Shown here in pieces: positions 29,001-44,000 of a stretch of DNA of 64,000 nucleotides. Source of the DNA: Lycocorax pyrrhopterus obiensis (taxonomy: Eukaryota; Chordata; Aves; Passeriformes; Paradisaeidae); NCBI GenBank assembly GCA_014706295.1, contig JACSVZ010000011.1:1324663-1388662 (forward strand). The letters are read 5' to 3'. Position 1 is the stretch's first letter. The number at the start of each line of letters is the position of its first letter. The translations under genes and the position numbers were made by a program. The notes under the pieces are model-generated. The model ran no database searches. It was not told where the DNA came from and was given only the letters and a program-made list of their open reading frames with translations.

Positions 29001-32000
29001 CAATTGCAGCCAGGGAGAGGCAGTGGTGTGCCCCCAACCCCAGGGCAGCTGTGCAGCAGGGTGGGTGCAACACCGTGACGTTGGGATGCCTGCCCCGAGC
29101 TCCTGGTACTGGACAAGGTGGCTTCATCTTTCAAGGTCCTGGAGCAACTCGGGAACCTGCACAGCACCAGCCTGTTCTGTGTAGCTGTAAGCTGTTATTG
29201 TCAATTAGGCAGAAATTACAAGTTAAAAACCCCCTGATGTTCCTTTAGCCAGCTGAGCCGAGCACCTGGCCAGCCAGGGAAGGTAACATCACCCTGCCCA
29301 CTGGCACACAGGCCTTGCTGCCTGGCTTTCCTTTGAATGACTGAGTCTAGCCAAGCCTGGTTACTATTTGCTTTCATAATATTGAAACAAAAAAAGTCAA
29401 GAGTTTCTGACAAAACTTGATGCAACTTGCTGATGGTTCATTATAATAATAATGAGCAGCCTAGCAGAGTTCACGAGTGTGGGGTTTCACAAACACCGCA
29501 CTTGGTTCCTCCTCCTGCTGGATACCCACCTTGGCACGCCTGCCCCGTCAGACCAGTTTGCAGCAGCAGCAGCAGCGAGCAAGAGGCTCCGTCTCACACC
29601 CGACAGAGCAGCAGGAACGGGGACTGCGCAGGAACAGGGCCCGCGGCGGGAGCCACCCCACTGTGCGCAGGCTCCTGACACCAGCAGCAGCTTTCAGGGG
29701 AAAGCCCCTTCTCCCCCGAGTGCTCTTCAGCCTGGTTTTCCCATAGAAAACAAAGCTTATGCACTCCCAGCGACAAACAAGCAACTCCCATTTCCTGACT
29801 GACACCCCAGGCTAAGGGAGTTCCACCACCTCGGGTGGGAGACAGAGACCTCACAAACACTCCAGCAAACACTGCAAACATTCATGAGATAATCTAGCAG
29901 ATAATAAAATGAAAGCTAGAAATTACTCTATCCCAAGGACCGATAGCAACTGGTGACTACAACCAACATGACAAACATCCAAAAGAATGCAGGTCTGTGG
30001 AACTCTTAAAAAAATTAAAAGCAGAATCATCTCTAGGTTTTTAACACTGGTTTGGATGTTTAACCAGTTTATAAGTCTCTATTATTTAAATGTGTCTATC
30101 AATTACTTCCTGCACAATTTTTATCTCCTACATGTTGCAAACCAAAAGGAAGGACTGGGAGAGCTGTTGCGTTATCAAAGGATTCAACTCAAAGACAGCT
30201 TGCAAAAGGAAAAATGACCCCCAGTTGACACAGGCTGTCCACAAGTATTCTCCCCAGTCTCGAGAACACTTTGCTGGGCGGTGAAAACACACCGGCCAGG
30301 AAGCCAAGATGGAGTAAAACTTTTTTCCAAAGCTGTTTCAAATGCTGCTCCAGGCCCCCATGGAACAAAATGTGAACCAGCCCAGGTTTTACAGTGTGGA
30401 GGACATGGCCCAAAGTGCACTGCAAGTGTCCTGCCGCCTCCCCTCTAGCCTGGAAAGCATATTCCAAGCCCTCCCTGCTGCTGCTGGCCGTGAGTATTTG
30501 CCTGTGGGGAGGTAAGTTTATCAATCACAGCCTTCAGTGGAAGATCTCCTGTCTCACACAGGATGGATGCAACCGGATCAGGGGCTGACACCCCCCTCGC
30601 CGCTGTAAGACAGGAGATAGGAATGTCTCACTGTCACAGCAGGGTTATTAGACCTAATTACTGTTTGCAGCATGCTTTGAAGTTGAAAAGCGCCAAGCAT
30701 TATTATAATATTTTAAGTACTTTGATGATTAAAAACACACCACCCTTTGGAAATCATGATTTAGTAGTACTGTAGAGTAAGCAAGTTCATGTGAGAAGCC
30801 TGCATTGTCTCCGTGCCTGACGCTACTCAAACACAAACAGCTCCCCTCTGACATCATGGGAATGCTGCAGCCCCAGCCCTGCCTCCCAGATAATGCCTGG
30901 TGCATCCCAGGGACTACCAGCGTGCTGAAAAACCCACAGCAGAGCACCTCCTCACCATCAGGATCCCTCTCGTGGTATTCTCAGTAGAGATGTGCCTCTT
31001 CTACCTTCGTGTGTGAAAGTTTCAGCGTTAGAGGGGAAAAAGAGTGAAATGACTAATAATGTCCTGTTATTTCTAATGTCACAGCTGTGTGGAACAAGGA
31101 TCCTATTTTAGCCACAAAATGTACTTAAATCCTCCCATATGGAGTGCAATCCAAGAGTTCAGTTGTAGGTATCACTGCTAAAGATCAGAAAGTCGTTAAA
31201 GCAGAGCTAATTAACAGTCCGAACAGCCCAAGTTAATGCCATGGAGTATCACTCCAGTGGCTGCCATTCCTGTTGGCCGGGGACATGGCTGTGCAGCACA
31301 GAGAAGGTGCAGGCAGTGGCCAAGGCACAGGCAGCTGCAGGACCAGGCAGGGCGGCTGTCCCTGCCCTGCACAGCACCACGGCCTTGCCTGAGCCCCCAG
31401 CATGGCCATGCCCTGCTCCTGCTGGGAAAGCGGCACCCAGGAGCTCCTGACTTGTCTCACAGCAGCAAGACAGAGCCACAGCATCCCCCTTTAACAGCTC
31501 TTCCTGGAGGAAAAAAAAAATCTCACATTGCTGCTCTCCTTGAGATTCTTCCCCCTTCTTATTTAATGAACTGTCAGTGCTAAGGCTGATCGGGACACTC
31601 AGTGAGAATCTCTGTGCTCTGGAAGCTCTGGTCCATGACTTGTTCAGCTTCCTGAGCGTGGCAGCCCGAGCTCTTCATGCCTGGCTGACCAAAGAACTGT
31701 GCCTGTTTTAGTTAGCAATATTAAACATGGACCTAATTGCTTGTTAACTGCTTCAGATGCCATCTCTGCAGCGACTGATGTGACACCAGCACCAGCACTC
31801 GTCTCATCCCAGCACCTTAAGTGACAGTCTCCCAAAGCCTTCAGACTACAGTGATGAGTAAACACACACAGAGGGGATTAATACACAACAACATTTGCTC
31901 AAATATTTCCCAGCTACCATAACAGTGAAGGAAAATTCCCACATATTGCCCCAAAGCCCTGTGCAAGTGGAATGAGACACAAGGTGGCTTGAGCTGAGCA

Positions 32001-35000
32001 AATGCTTCTGCCTGCCCACTGCCCACCTCTGCCATGCTCTCCATCACTGCTCAATGCAATGTAAACTTTTACCAGGCCAAACCTGGTCATTTGGCTTTGC
32101 AAATGCCCCAGCTCTTGGTCTGGGGCTGCTCCGATTCTGAGCTGGTCTGTGGTGCACCCATGGGCTACCCACACTCCCAAAGGCGCTTTTCCAGCGCAGG
32201 GCCCTCCTGAAGGTCCTGCCCACAGCAGCAGCAGCACAATGGGCATGACTGCCCACAGACCCCTGACACATGCTGCAGCTTCTCTTGGCATGCAAGGACT
32301 GACTGTCCCTCTCACCTGTGCGACACCACCTGATGGCTGAGGAACTGAGACACACGGAACTCAAAAGCTGAAGGGCAAGTGAAACCTCCAGAACCCAAAC
32401 CAGTTCTCCACAACCCCTCAGGTCTGACAGCTACTATTTCTGAACAGTGGAAGCTAAATTTTAAGTTTAAGTTTAAGACCAGATGAGTCCAGGACCTGAA
32501 ACTTCAAGAGGAATACCAAGTTTTACAAACACAAATAATAATTGAAAACATTAAGTAATAACAAGCCACCACTGGTACCTGCTCTGCCCCATCACCTCGG
32601 GCTAAAACAGGTGCAGAATTTCACCCAGGAGAGCTATTTCCTTTCAAGCAGTAGAGGAGGTTTGCTTGCCCAGGAACCGAAGATGTGCCAAAAGAAAACA
32701 AAAGCTTCCAATACTTTTTCTTTATTTGTTACCATTCCTCCTTTACTCACATGTGAGTTTGGGCCCGCAGTTCCCCATCCCTCCCTCTGGCTTACACTGC
32801 CTCTCTGCACAGAGATTTTCTTTCCACAGGGTTTCTGCCACTCCACCCATTGCGAGCGGGGCGAACCAAGGCTGCTTTAACCTATCAATAACTGTTAATT
32901 AAATTTTTCTCCTTGGTCTCCTACAGTGGACTCACACAAAGCCACCAAGCACAAGCTCTCAGTGCCGGGGTTCCACGATGAAGCTGCCACCACAGTCAGG
33001 GTGCCAGGAGGGGACTGAGCTCCAGCCCAGCCCCTGGCTTGGAGAAACTTCCATCCCCCAACCGCCACGGCCCCCTCCCCTCCTCATAATGCTCAGGCTT
33101 TGTGAAAGAAGGGGTGAATTTCCAGGGCTTTCAGGGGGTTTAAGATAGGGGAAGAAAAAAAAATCAATGCCAAATTCCTTTGAATAGAAGATACTGCATG
33201 TTGGCAGAAGCCACTTTTCACAGACTCCAGCCGTTTGAAATCTGAAACACTAAAAAGTGGCTACTGTGGATGTGCTGTATTCTTCTTTTCAAAGCAATCT
33301 GGCACACAATTTTGCTCCCCTGTTCCAGGACCCAATCCTGCATTCCTTTCACGCTCAGACTCCCATTGACTTTAAGGAATGCAGGATTGGATCCTAAATG
33401 TGTGCTTTACTCACACAATAGCTCCTCATGGTTACGATCTATTGAGAAAGGCACACTTTAAAAACCATTTGGAATTGCGGGCTCATCCACCAGGCCAGAA
33501 TGCCTGCAAAGATCTCCCATTATTTCAGGAAAAATGCTCAGTGTCTGAATTGCACACACACACTCACACATTTTCCTGGTTTCAAGCTGCAGGCACAGCT
33601 TAGCTTGAGATGCATCAAAATATTTTGAGCACTGACCTGATACCTCCTAAAGAAACCACGTGTAATTTTAGGTTTTGAAAAAAAGTACAACTCCGGGGAA
33701 AGAAAAAAAGCCACCAAAGCAAACATATAAGGAGCTGAATCTTAAGGTCGGTTTTTCAGAGAACTTTTGTAAAAGCCTCTAAAAGACCTGCACTGGCTAA
33801 GACAAAACAGAGCCTTGCACTGCTATTTTTGAGGATGCTGTATATTGAGTTACGAGGCTATTACGATGCAAATCTCAAATGTACAAGCTTTTTACTCGGC
33901 CATAAACACAAAACAGTATACATTGTCCTTTCAGAAGAAAAGGTTTGCTGCTAAAATAGCAGAAGCCCTACGTAAATAACCAACATTCTTTCTGCCTGAG
34001 GTCACTGACTTGGCCTATTCAATTCCGGGCTAGTCTGGGATTTGACAATCTAAGCAGGGGAGAGGCCCTTTCCTTTTTTTCAGAAGAATGCTGGGATTTT
34101 ATTTGAAATTTAAACTCTTGCAAACAAAAGGTGGCATCGTATGTTGGAGGCCTATGAAGGTGGAGTACAGGATGTGTATTGTTTTCTCCCTTTACATAGG
34201 TTCTTTCAGGAAAGAGTATTCAGAGTCTGTGAACAAATTCTAATAAAATATTATCATCAGGTAGACAGACACAGCAAGATATGAACAAACACTTTGAAGA
34301 AATTAGAAGATTCAATTTCATGAAATATTGATGTGCAAAAAGCATAAAAATGGTTTAAAACGATAATTTAAATTATAATTTAAAGTAAATTATTTTCAAA
34401 TTAATAATTGGAAATCATTCTCTAGTTTAAGTTCCTATACTAATTCATATTTGTACACCAAAACCGAGCTTTTCAGTGCAAATTAACCGTGGCTACAAAG
34501 TCAGCATTCATTCTCACTCTCCATCTCGTCGCTCTGCCCTGGGGAGGCAGATGGTAGTTAACTATTTTTCCTCCCAATTACCGCCGCCCAGCTCTTACTC
34601 GGACTCTGACAAAAGCACACTCTTGTGTAATACCAGGATCATCTCCCTTCTGGGCGGCTGTCCGGGCTCTGCGCTGCCCCGTGCCAGCTCTCCGGGGGCG
34701 CAGCCCCTGCCCTGCCCCTCTCCCTGCCCCGCGCACCCGCGGCCGCCGGCAGCGGGAGGCCCCGCGGAGAAAGGGCTCCCTTCGCTGTGCACTCACCAAC
34801 GTGTGCTGAAACCCAGATGAAAACACAGCACTCTATCATTCTGACACGTTTGTAGCCCAAGGTAAACTCTAGACTGTCCTCTGCAGTTTACCTTAACCTG
34901 CCATCATGTTGAAGTGAAAAACTTCATTATCTTCCCTGGGATTTTGCCCCGTGCCAGCCGCGGCACCGAAGGGAGCACCTCTGTGCTCAGCAGGTGCTCC

Positions 35001-38000
35001 TTTGCACCCCTGCATCCCTGCACCTCAGACCTCCGCAGGACTCACCCACCACAGCCCCGAGCGGGTGCTGAGGACACGGAGGGCACATTTCTGAGGTGTG
35101 GAGGGCACATTTCTGCCCCAGCCTCCCTGCATGACTGCAGCTGTCAGCCTCCAGCAGGATTATGTAGATAGATAGCTAATATCTTTTGTTACCTTGCTGG
35201 AAAACCCCACCTTTCTTGGCAGGGTATCCATAATCTCCGTGCCATGTTTACTCTAGTGTGGAATTCTCTCTTCCTTTCTGCTCCTCCTACTCTTCGGTCA
35301 GGTTATTTAACCAAAAGGTTGCTTAAAGCTGCAGGGACAAGAAGCTCTCTGACCTCTGGCACTCTGGCAAGGCGTTCCTGTGCAGACTGTATTATAAACT
35401 TAGCAGATACTTTCAAGCTTCCATATAATTTGCAAAAGTTTAAATTGGCAGATGTTTCCTTTCTCTCCCACTTACATATTTATTCTATCCCATACCACCC
35501 ATCAATTTCAGGGTTAACACATAAATTATTTCCATGGAGCTCTAACAGAAAAACTTATGCTGAAAAAGGGTTTGCAAAAACATAAGCCAAGTATATATTT
35601 AAAAACAGAAATACAACTGCCTGCATTGATCTAAACAGCTACTTTGGGTCTATATATTACCATACATCTTACAGTATATTATTTAACAAGCCAGCAAGTG
35701 GCAACACTAAGAAAATGTAAAATAAAGCTCCAAGTGTACTTCAATTTAACTTTTTCCCCCCAGGGCTGGGTTTACAAATGCAAAAAAAACCCCCACCAAA
35801 CCATGAGAGGCCTCCCCCACCACTTGACAAGCTGGGAGGGCAGGGGGTATAGCTCTTCCCCCAAGGTAGTTTCCACTGTGGGAAGCTTTCACCATTCCAT
35901 CACAGCCTCTTGTTCGTTATCAGCAAAGAATTCCAATTTTCCATCTGCTGCCTGTAAGGCAGGACTTAAAAGAGTACTTGTCTTATCACACTGTCCCAGG
36001 GTCCAAGTGCCAGCCCATTCTATGGCAGAGTAAATCCATCACCAAAGGGCAGCCCAAGCCTTCCTGGTGCTCCAGGCAGGACACAGCCTCCCCAGTAGCC
36101 CTGCTGGCCCCTACCCGTGTGTCGCGGTGGGTGACCCTCATTCAGCCTCCAGTAAGAACCACCACAATGTCAGCAACAAGGATCCATCTATCCTGGCATC
36201 CTCTCTCCAGATCTGGCCAAGACTGGAAGTTCACTGGGAAAGAGCACTACAAACAGGGCTCACACAGGCTGCAGTGTTCCCAAGAATAACCTCTCAGCTT
36301 CCAGCAGCCAGCACTTAAGGCCTTCCTGCACCACAGGTTGCATCATAACTATTATGTTTAATAGCCTCACTGGACCAATCCTTCTCTAATTTGTCTAATT
36401 TCTCTATGAGATCATTTATTTTTTGGCCTCCACGCTGTCGCTATGGCAGAGTCCCACAGTTTCACTGTGCATTGTATGAAACGTTCCCTTTTGTTTGTTT
36501 TGAACCTCTGCTGATCTCAAGCTTCTGTTGCATCCTAGAGAACGTGGCAGCCTCTGCAGTCATCACTACCAGATTAAAGAGCTGTGTAAGTCAAAGTCTG
36601 AAACTTCAGCTGCACCTGGATATGAATGGGATGCACATCTCTAGCACAACTGGTCTTTCTATCTAACAGCATTCTGAGAATCTGCTCAGGTCTTCTTTGT
36701 ACAACACAGGCATGGACACACACATGTGGCATAGAGCCCCCGACTCAAAGTTGACACTGTGTGTGCGAGCTCCCTGAGGGAGACAGGACCAACCTCCTGA
36801 GTTCTGCGCTGCCCCAAGTTCCTGAGCAGCCTTTGCGAGGGGTGAGCTGCTGACAAACACAACGGAAGGCAATTCATATGGGAATACATCCAAAAGAAGA
36901 TGCTACTGTATTCCAATAAGACTGAAGGAAGAAAAAAAGGAAGAAGGAAAAAAGATGTTTGGTCATCAGTGTCATGTAGACATTCAGAGCAGGGCAAGAA
37001 CCCACTGGAGGCTCTACCTGACAACCAGCAAACGTTGGGTAAGGCTGTTGGACTGAGGGTACTGCAGACTCCTCACCATTCCTACCAGGTTCTTTCCTGC
37101 AAGTCATTATTCTCCATTCCAGTTCAGCCTCAACTAAGAGTCCCAGCTTAGCCAGGCTCTGAAGCAGATGAAGAGAAATTTGGACAAGAGATGGAAGAGC
37201 AGGGGAAGAGCAGGCAGGTTGCTGAATGTCATCTTCGCATGGAGTGAGCTGCAGCATCACCTCTCCTAACATACAAAAAGGTATGTTGAACAAAAGGAGT
37301 GGACACAGCACAGTCCTGTGGCAACACGCAAGAGAGCCTCAAGGGAGATGAGCAATTTCCCTAAACTCTCTCCTGCGTTGTTGCAGAGAAACAAGAATGG
37401 ATTTGCAGAGTTCACTCTCCCTCGCAGTAGCACTGTGAGTCAGCACCCCAGCGTGAGCAGCATCAAAGGGCGCTGCCGCTGAACCCCCACACGCCAGCAG
37501 CGCTTGGTTTGAGTCACATCCACAAAGCGCTCAGCAGCCAGCACCAACGGCACCCCACGTTGGTGAAACCAAGCTCACAGTGCACAATTCTCCTTCCCCT
37601 GAGATAAATCTTTGCAATAAAGTGAGATTGTTAAGATCCACAGTGCCTAGAAATGGCATCTTGAGCAACAGCTGTAACTCCTTTCTTCATGGGATAATGG
37701 AAGAATGTGTCAGGGAGTGGTCCTTGGGTCCAGAAGCATGAAGAAAACTTAGAAAGGATAGTACACAGTGAAAAAAAGTATTTTCAGAATAACAGAGTAT
37801 TAAAGCATCTGCTAGTTTGGAAGGACATTCTTTGGGTTTAGGTTACTTAGCTGTAAATTAGAAAGACCTGCACAGAGAACAACTCTCCTGCTGCCCACAC
37901 TGCTGAACAATCCCACTGATGTTAATAACATTACTTCAGCTTTATCCTGGGTAACTTGGAACAAAACCTCGCTAGGACCTTAGATATGTGTTTTAGACAA

Positions 38001-41000
38001 TATTCCTGTATACTTTGCTGTAAACAAAACAAAACTGAAAATTATAGTTGTTCTCAATTACTGAAAAGAACTGGGGCTTGCTCAGCCAATTTGAAATCTA
38101 ATCAAAGATCAGCCCTCCTTGGGCTGCCCTTGATATTTTGTGGTGGGCTGACCACAGCTTCCTGCAACAGGTCACACTAGTACTAAACCCACAAGCAGCT
38201 CCCAAGCCAGAGGGCTGAATAGGTACGGCTCCTGACAGTACACTCACTACTTCTGGCACTCAGGTACAATAAGAATATTGTTCCTTTAATGCCTAGCTTT
38301 CCTTTCAAGAAGTATGTGAGATTTCAGCCAATTCTCCACAACGATTAGTTCAGGATGAATGTACTTAACTGAGGATTCAGCTGGAAAGAGCCCAAGTAGA
38401 TGCAATCAATTTTCTGCTAAATCCACTTCCTTCCTCTCTTCTCTACCCAGCATGAGACATCAGGTCTCCACTATAGCCAGTGGTGACTAAGACCCTGCAA
38501 ACCTCTGCCTTTAGCCATGCTCCTATCAAAGCTGGGTCACTCCTTCTGCTTTCCCCTGTTTTTTGGGTTTTGCATATCCCGTTCACTTGCCCAACATTTG
38601 GGCTAGGGGGAAAAGGCTCTAGAAGCAAATATGAAAAAGCAGCTACACAGCAAACCACAAACATCAAACTCATTGGCTCCCATGACCCCTGAAGCTGATC
38701 ACTCACAACTGCACAGGATCAGAACTTCACTGAAAAAGGAGGACTTTCCCCTTTGCGCCAATTTTGAAACCTCCTCGAGGTTTCAATGTGCAGGTACTGT
38801 ATGATCTGCCAGCTTCTGTGCTGCCATCTCTGTATGTGAACCAAATTATCTTCACCACCATCATCTGAACCTCACAGGATTCCAGAGAGAGCAGCCACCG
38901 GCCCCTTTCCATGAACCAGCCTCTTGCAGCACGGCCTGAAACAGCACATTGTAACAAAAGGGATGATTTGCTACTTGAATCTAAACAGGGTAATAGAAAA
39001 TAACATCCGTTCAAAAACAAGGCTTGGAAAACATGATCTCTGGCTCTCACCTACATACTTTCTTAAGAGATCAAGTAGATGGTTTCCAGCCTTATTTTCC
39101 CAAGTGTATACATTCTGCTTTGTTAAATAACTCATGGAATCAGCAGAACAAGTCCTGGTGGCTGTTGTGTTCTTTAGGCTTTCTTCCTCTAGTCCAAACT
39201 TTTGATCATGCTCCCCCCCCACCAGTAAAAAATATTTGCGCATGCATCCCAATACACATACATTTATATATTTATAAATTAGATACATCCACTAGTGAAG
39301 TATTTTCTTCCTGCACCCTAAAGGATCATCTTGAACACTGTCTGGGGTGTCTGCACCCCACTCTGGAGACTGCTGCTCTAGAGACCACTGCACTGTTAAT
39401 ACTGATTCAGCAAATTGTTTCCATAGGTCTGAATTTACACTGCTGTGGTTCCTAAGGTCAGTAATCCACTGACTCACTCAATAAAGTTATTTGCATTACT
39501 TCCAGGAAAAATTTTGCAGACAGTGCAGTTGGAAGAGTGACAGTGCAGAGTACCCAGGCAGCCAGAGGAGCTGTGTGACTGAGGTTCTGTGACTATATCT
39601 AATTTAATGTCAGGACACAGCACGCTTGTGTTTCAGAGCACACTGACTGACAACTGCTGAGATGTAACAGTGGGTAATCAAAAACGACTGCTAAATCCAT
39701 TCCTGCTTTTAAATCTGCAGTAAATCAGATGCCTTTCACTCTGCACAGGCAGGCACAGCTAAAAGAGCTGGCCGGTATTGGTGGCCGTGTTCTGCACGTG
39801 TGCTGGCATAGAGTCACCACACCAGCAGAGCCAGCCCTGCTGGCTGGAGTCAGAGCCACTGCTGATGTTACTTCTTCTTACAGTGGATACCTCAAAAGTG
39901 TCTCTCCTCCAATTCCCTGCCTGTTTCCTGCCTTGCTCAACATTCACTTTTATTACCACTACTCCAAACACAGTGCAAGTTCACAGGAGTCTGGCAAACA
40001 AATAGTTAATTCTGGAAGGTTTTAGGCAAGAAGAAATCAGCTTGGGGGCTGGCAGAGAGGAGGAGAAAGCACTAAGGGGGCACCCAGAGCAGGGAGCACT
40101 GCTGGAAGCCCTTCCCCAGCCCCGGTGGGCTGCAGGAGGCGGACACCGGGAGCAGGCAGGGCACGGCAGCGCCAGGGCCGGAGCTGAGCCACAGCAGAGC
40201 GGCAGGAACAGCGGATAAGGAGGGGCAGGAGGCCCTGAAACACAGGGTTCTGTGCATCCATAAAGGGAGCCTGTGCACACAACAAGAGCAGGACAGTGCA
40301 CAAAGCAGCGAGGGACCCCGTCACCAAGCACCCAGAGCAGCTGTGCCACCAGCACTCCATGAGATGAATGGGCAGAGGAAAGGGAGGGTCTCCATGGGAC
40401 CTGAAACCTGCTTCTCCAGGCCTGCCCCTAACACCACCAGGCAGAAAGCACTCTTGGGGGATTCTGAGAATGGCTTTACAGGGCCCCAGTAACCTCAAAA
40501 ACAATGGAGTTTACCTTGGGGTTTAAACCCCATCACTGTCAACAGCCTCCCCAGCACCCTCCTGCCCCAAAGTGCACCTCCCAAACAGCACGAGGTGACC
40601 AGAGCACGTGAAAAACCACCGGGCAGAAGATACTTTGAGAGGATGAGCAACACTTACTGCCCTACAGGCTGCCAGGCCTCTCCAGTCATGTCACACACAA
40701 ACACAAAAACACACTGAGCTACATCTTCACCTGTCACTTGGCTTTGTGGGACATGGCACAGAGACTGAAATGCTCTTTGCCACTTCAGCTCCAGGGGTGG
40801 GTTATTCATTGCCCAGGAACAGCCATTTTGTGGGTGAAATGCTGAAGCCCCGGAGCACCCACTACCCCAAAACAATGGTAGGAGGTTACTCTGGCCCATG
40901 GCCCCAGGACACAGGACCTGTTCTCAAGTACCCAGTGTCCGTGAGAAATAGAGGGAGAGGCCCAAGTGTCCAGCAAACACTCAACACCACTCCCAGAGGA

Positions 41001-44000
41001 ACCTCAACACCATTCCCTCCTCACTCCTTGAATGCCCTGAGCCTGCAGGGATGTTTGGGGCAGGTGAGGAACACAGAACTACACCTGAAGTTATTACACT
41101 CCTGCTCTCTCCACCACTTGAAGAAAATAATCCTCATTAACTTGAAGCCAGGAGAGCGGATAAGCCCTCGCAAGAGGGTGGATCAGCAAGAGGGCCCTGT
41201 TTGGGGGACAGCCCAGCACTGATTTCCAGCCCAGCACCAAGAGCACAGCACAAGATCACTGCTCCATCAGACACCAGTCCTGGGAACTGCCAGAGGCAGC
41301 CACTGATCCTATAAAAGGAGGAGCACTGGGTATGGATGGACTGGACGCTGGCCACCAGGGAGGCCACGGCGGGGTTTGCTTCAGGTTTCCTTTTAGAAAG
41401 CATTTATGTGCCTAATTCAAGACTGTGGGATCAAGTTTGCAAGCGTGATGGTTGCCTATTTTCATTTGTGTCAGTTCAGTGCAGGGCACCCATGTGTAGG
41501 GTTCACGCTGGTAAGATAATACAATTTTCACAACAAAGCCATAAAATAATTCCTTACTGTTTCTGGCATGGTGTCCATAATCAAAGACATATTGCAAAAT
41601 TACCTGGTTTTTATACAGCTACAAGAAAGAGGCTCACCTGGGGCAAACCACAGCATTAATGTCAGTGTGGTGGGGGCAATCTCCTGCTGCCCAGCTCAGA
41701 GCTCACACTGCCCTTGATGAACTCAAGGATACCCCGACACTAACTGAAACTGGATTTGGCCATGAGTGATGATAAATCTAGAAAGTCCCAGAAGTTTTGG
41801 TCAAAGTCAGGATTTTCAGGAAATGAGATATTTATTGGAAGCAAGGGAAAAAAAGAGCTTTCTGGCCAAGACCGAATTTACTGAGTTTCTTCCTGTTCTG
41901 TGTTTTAAGGGAGTGAGGCAGAGCGGGGTGGCTGGAAACAAGAGCTCTTCATTACCTGGGTTAAAACCAAGCTAAAATTTCCTGAGAAGTTCAAGGAGAG
42001 GAGAAAACATCCACTGCTGGTAAATAACTCTGACCTGTAGAAGTGAATTTACCAGAACCAAGCTGGTCAGTCTATAACAGTAAGTTTATAAGCAGGCAAA
42101 ACATTCCGGTCATGTCAAATACCAGGGGTTACCAAAGCACTTTCCTTGGTGCCCAAGGCCAGCCCACTGCAGCTATAATCGGCCAATCCTCCCGAGTCCT
42201 CTCATTTAAATGAGAAAAATTTATGGTTGTTTGTGTAGGCTTCATGCCAAGTCTGTTTCTCTGATAAGCTTCTCTGGTGTCTCACATCCGATTCAGAGTC
42301 CTCTGAATACTGGAGACAGCATTCCTTGGATACTGAAAATAAATTAAAAACACAACGCTAGGCTTGGACAGAAGAATGGGAATACTTTTGACGTGGCCCA
42401 GGCACTAAGGGCTCTTGGGAGCAGTGCTGGGAAAGCAGGCTTTTTAAAATCTTGCATTAGTCCATTTATTTAATGATATATAATCCTCAAACTGGTCCCC
42501 CATAAACTGTAAATACGCATTATTTGAGCAAGTAATTAGTTTCAGTAGCATGCGGTAGCAGCTGTATGGTTTGGCTGCCAGACACTGCAAGTGTTTCCTC
42601 CAGCAAATGCATCTCTGTGATACAACAATAATTACTGAAAGATTTACAAAACTTCTCACTTCTCTGGTACTTTGGCCTCAAGATCTCCACGTAATTTCAA
42701 AATACTGAAAGCAGCACAATATCATCCCGATGAGGGAGGTGAGAAGGGTTATGTCCACATGGGCCAAGCCAGACAGGTGAAGTGATCTGCCCAAGAGGAC
42801 AAGGAAGCCTTAGCAAGTGGAGCAAAACCCTGTCCTCTGCCTCACTGGGCTGATCCACCCCTTGGTGACCACCAACCTACCAACCCTCTCAGCTAAGAAT
42901 TTTTCCTCTGTCGTTTGCCAATACCCTCTGCCAGAAGAAAGCCTCAAAGACAAGAGTGCTAAAGTTTGCTGCAACTGCATGTTTTATAAGCGTGAAGACA
43001 AACTTAAGCAAAAAAAAGTCCTTTATTTTGTTTTGTACATGGCAAGATTCTTATGGGAAAGAGCTTTTCTAGACCCACAAGAAGTCAAAGCATCCTTAAG
43101 GTGAAGAGCGGCAGTGGAAACCTTTGATCTGTAAAATGAATTTGCAAGGTACAACCCAGGCTGCTTTCTGGTGAGAACTTTAATGTGTTTGCAGGCCATA
43201 CAGACAACTCTCCCTGGAAATAAGCAGTTAACAAGAATTTGGGATGAGATTGTCACCCAGCCTGGACAGGAGGCATGGGTGAGGAGTAAAGCCAGAGCTC
43301 TCCTGTCAGACAGCACGGGAGGTGAAGGTCACAGAAGCAGCAAAACCAGATTTCCTCTTCATGCCGTGTCCTCTGCTAAGAGCTCCAGTCCTCGTTAGGC
43401 TGGGCTTGCAGAGCTGGACTGAGAGCTGGCCTGTCAGGAGGGGAGAGGTCCTGTCCCTGCACTGGCCCCAGGGAACTGACAGCAACACGTCCAAGACTGA
43501 AAACAGCACGAAAACAGGTAACAGGAATAAGAACACAAAACTATTTTGAAGTTTGGAGAGGAGCTTTGCTGGTGAGGAAGGACAGACTGAAGTTTCCACG
43601 GCTGCAAAGTGGTATAATCCTGCCTCCTTGATACGGGGATGATGAGCTGCCAGCAGTCCTTAGATGCTGGGAATTCCAGGAAAAGCCTATGATATGCATA
43701 ACTAATCAAAATGGGAAATTACCAGAGTACAGTAAAACTTCAAACAGTGCCAAAGGCAAGAGGAGCTCACCATTTTCTGGAGAAAAAGGTACTGACATGC
43801 AGTTAAGATCTTGACTAAAGTCATCCATTGTGCCTGTTTGGGATGGAAAACAAAAGATGCCCACACAGAAATAATAAGAAAGTTTGAGTTCTTCAGTAGC
43901 AGAGCAAACACATCAGAGCAAATGCAGGCAGAAAGAAGGAAAAGACAACACGTAGGGGATGGAAAACTTCCCACAAGATGCATCAGAGACAAAAACTGAA

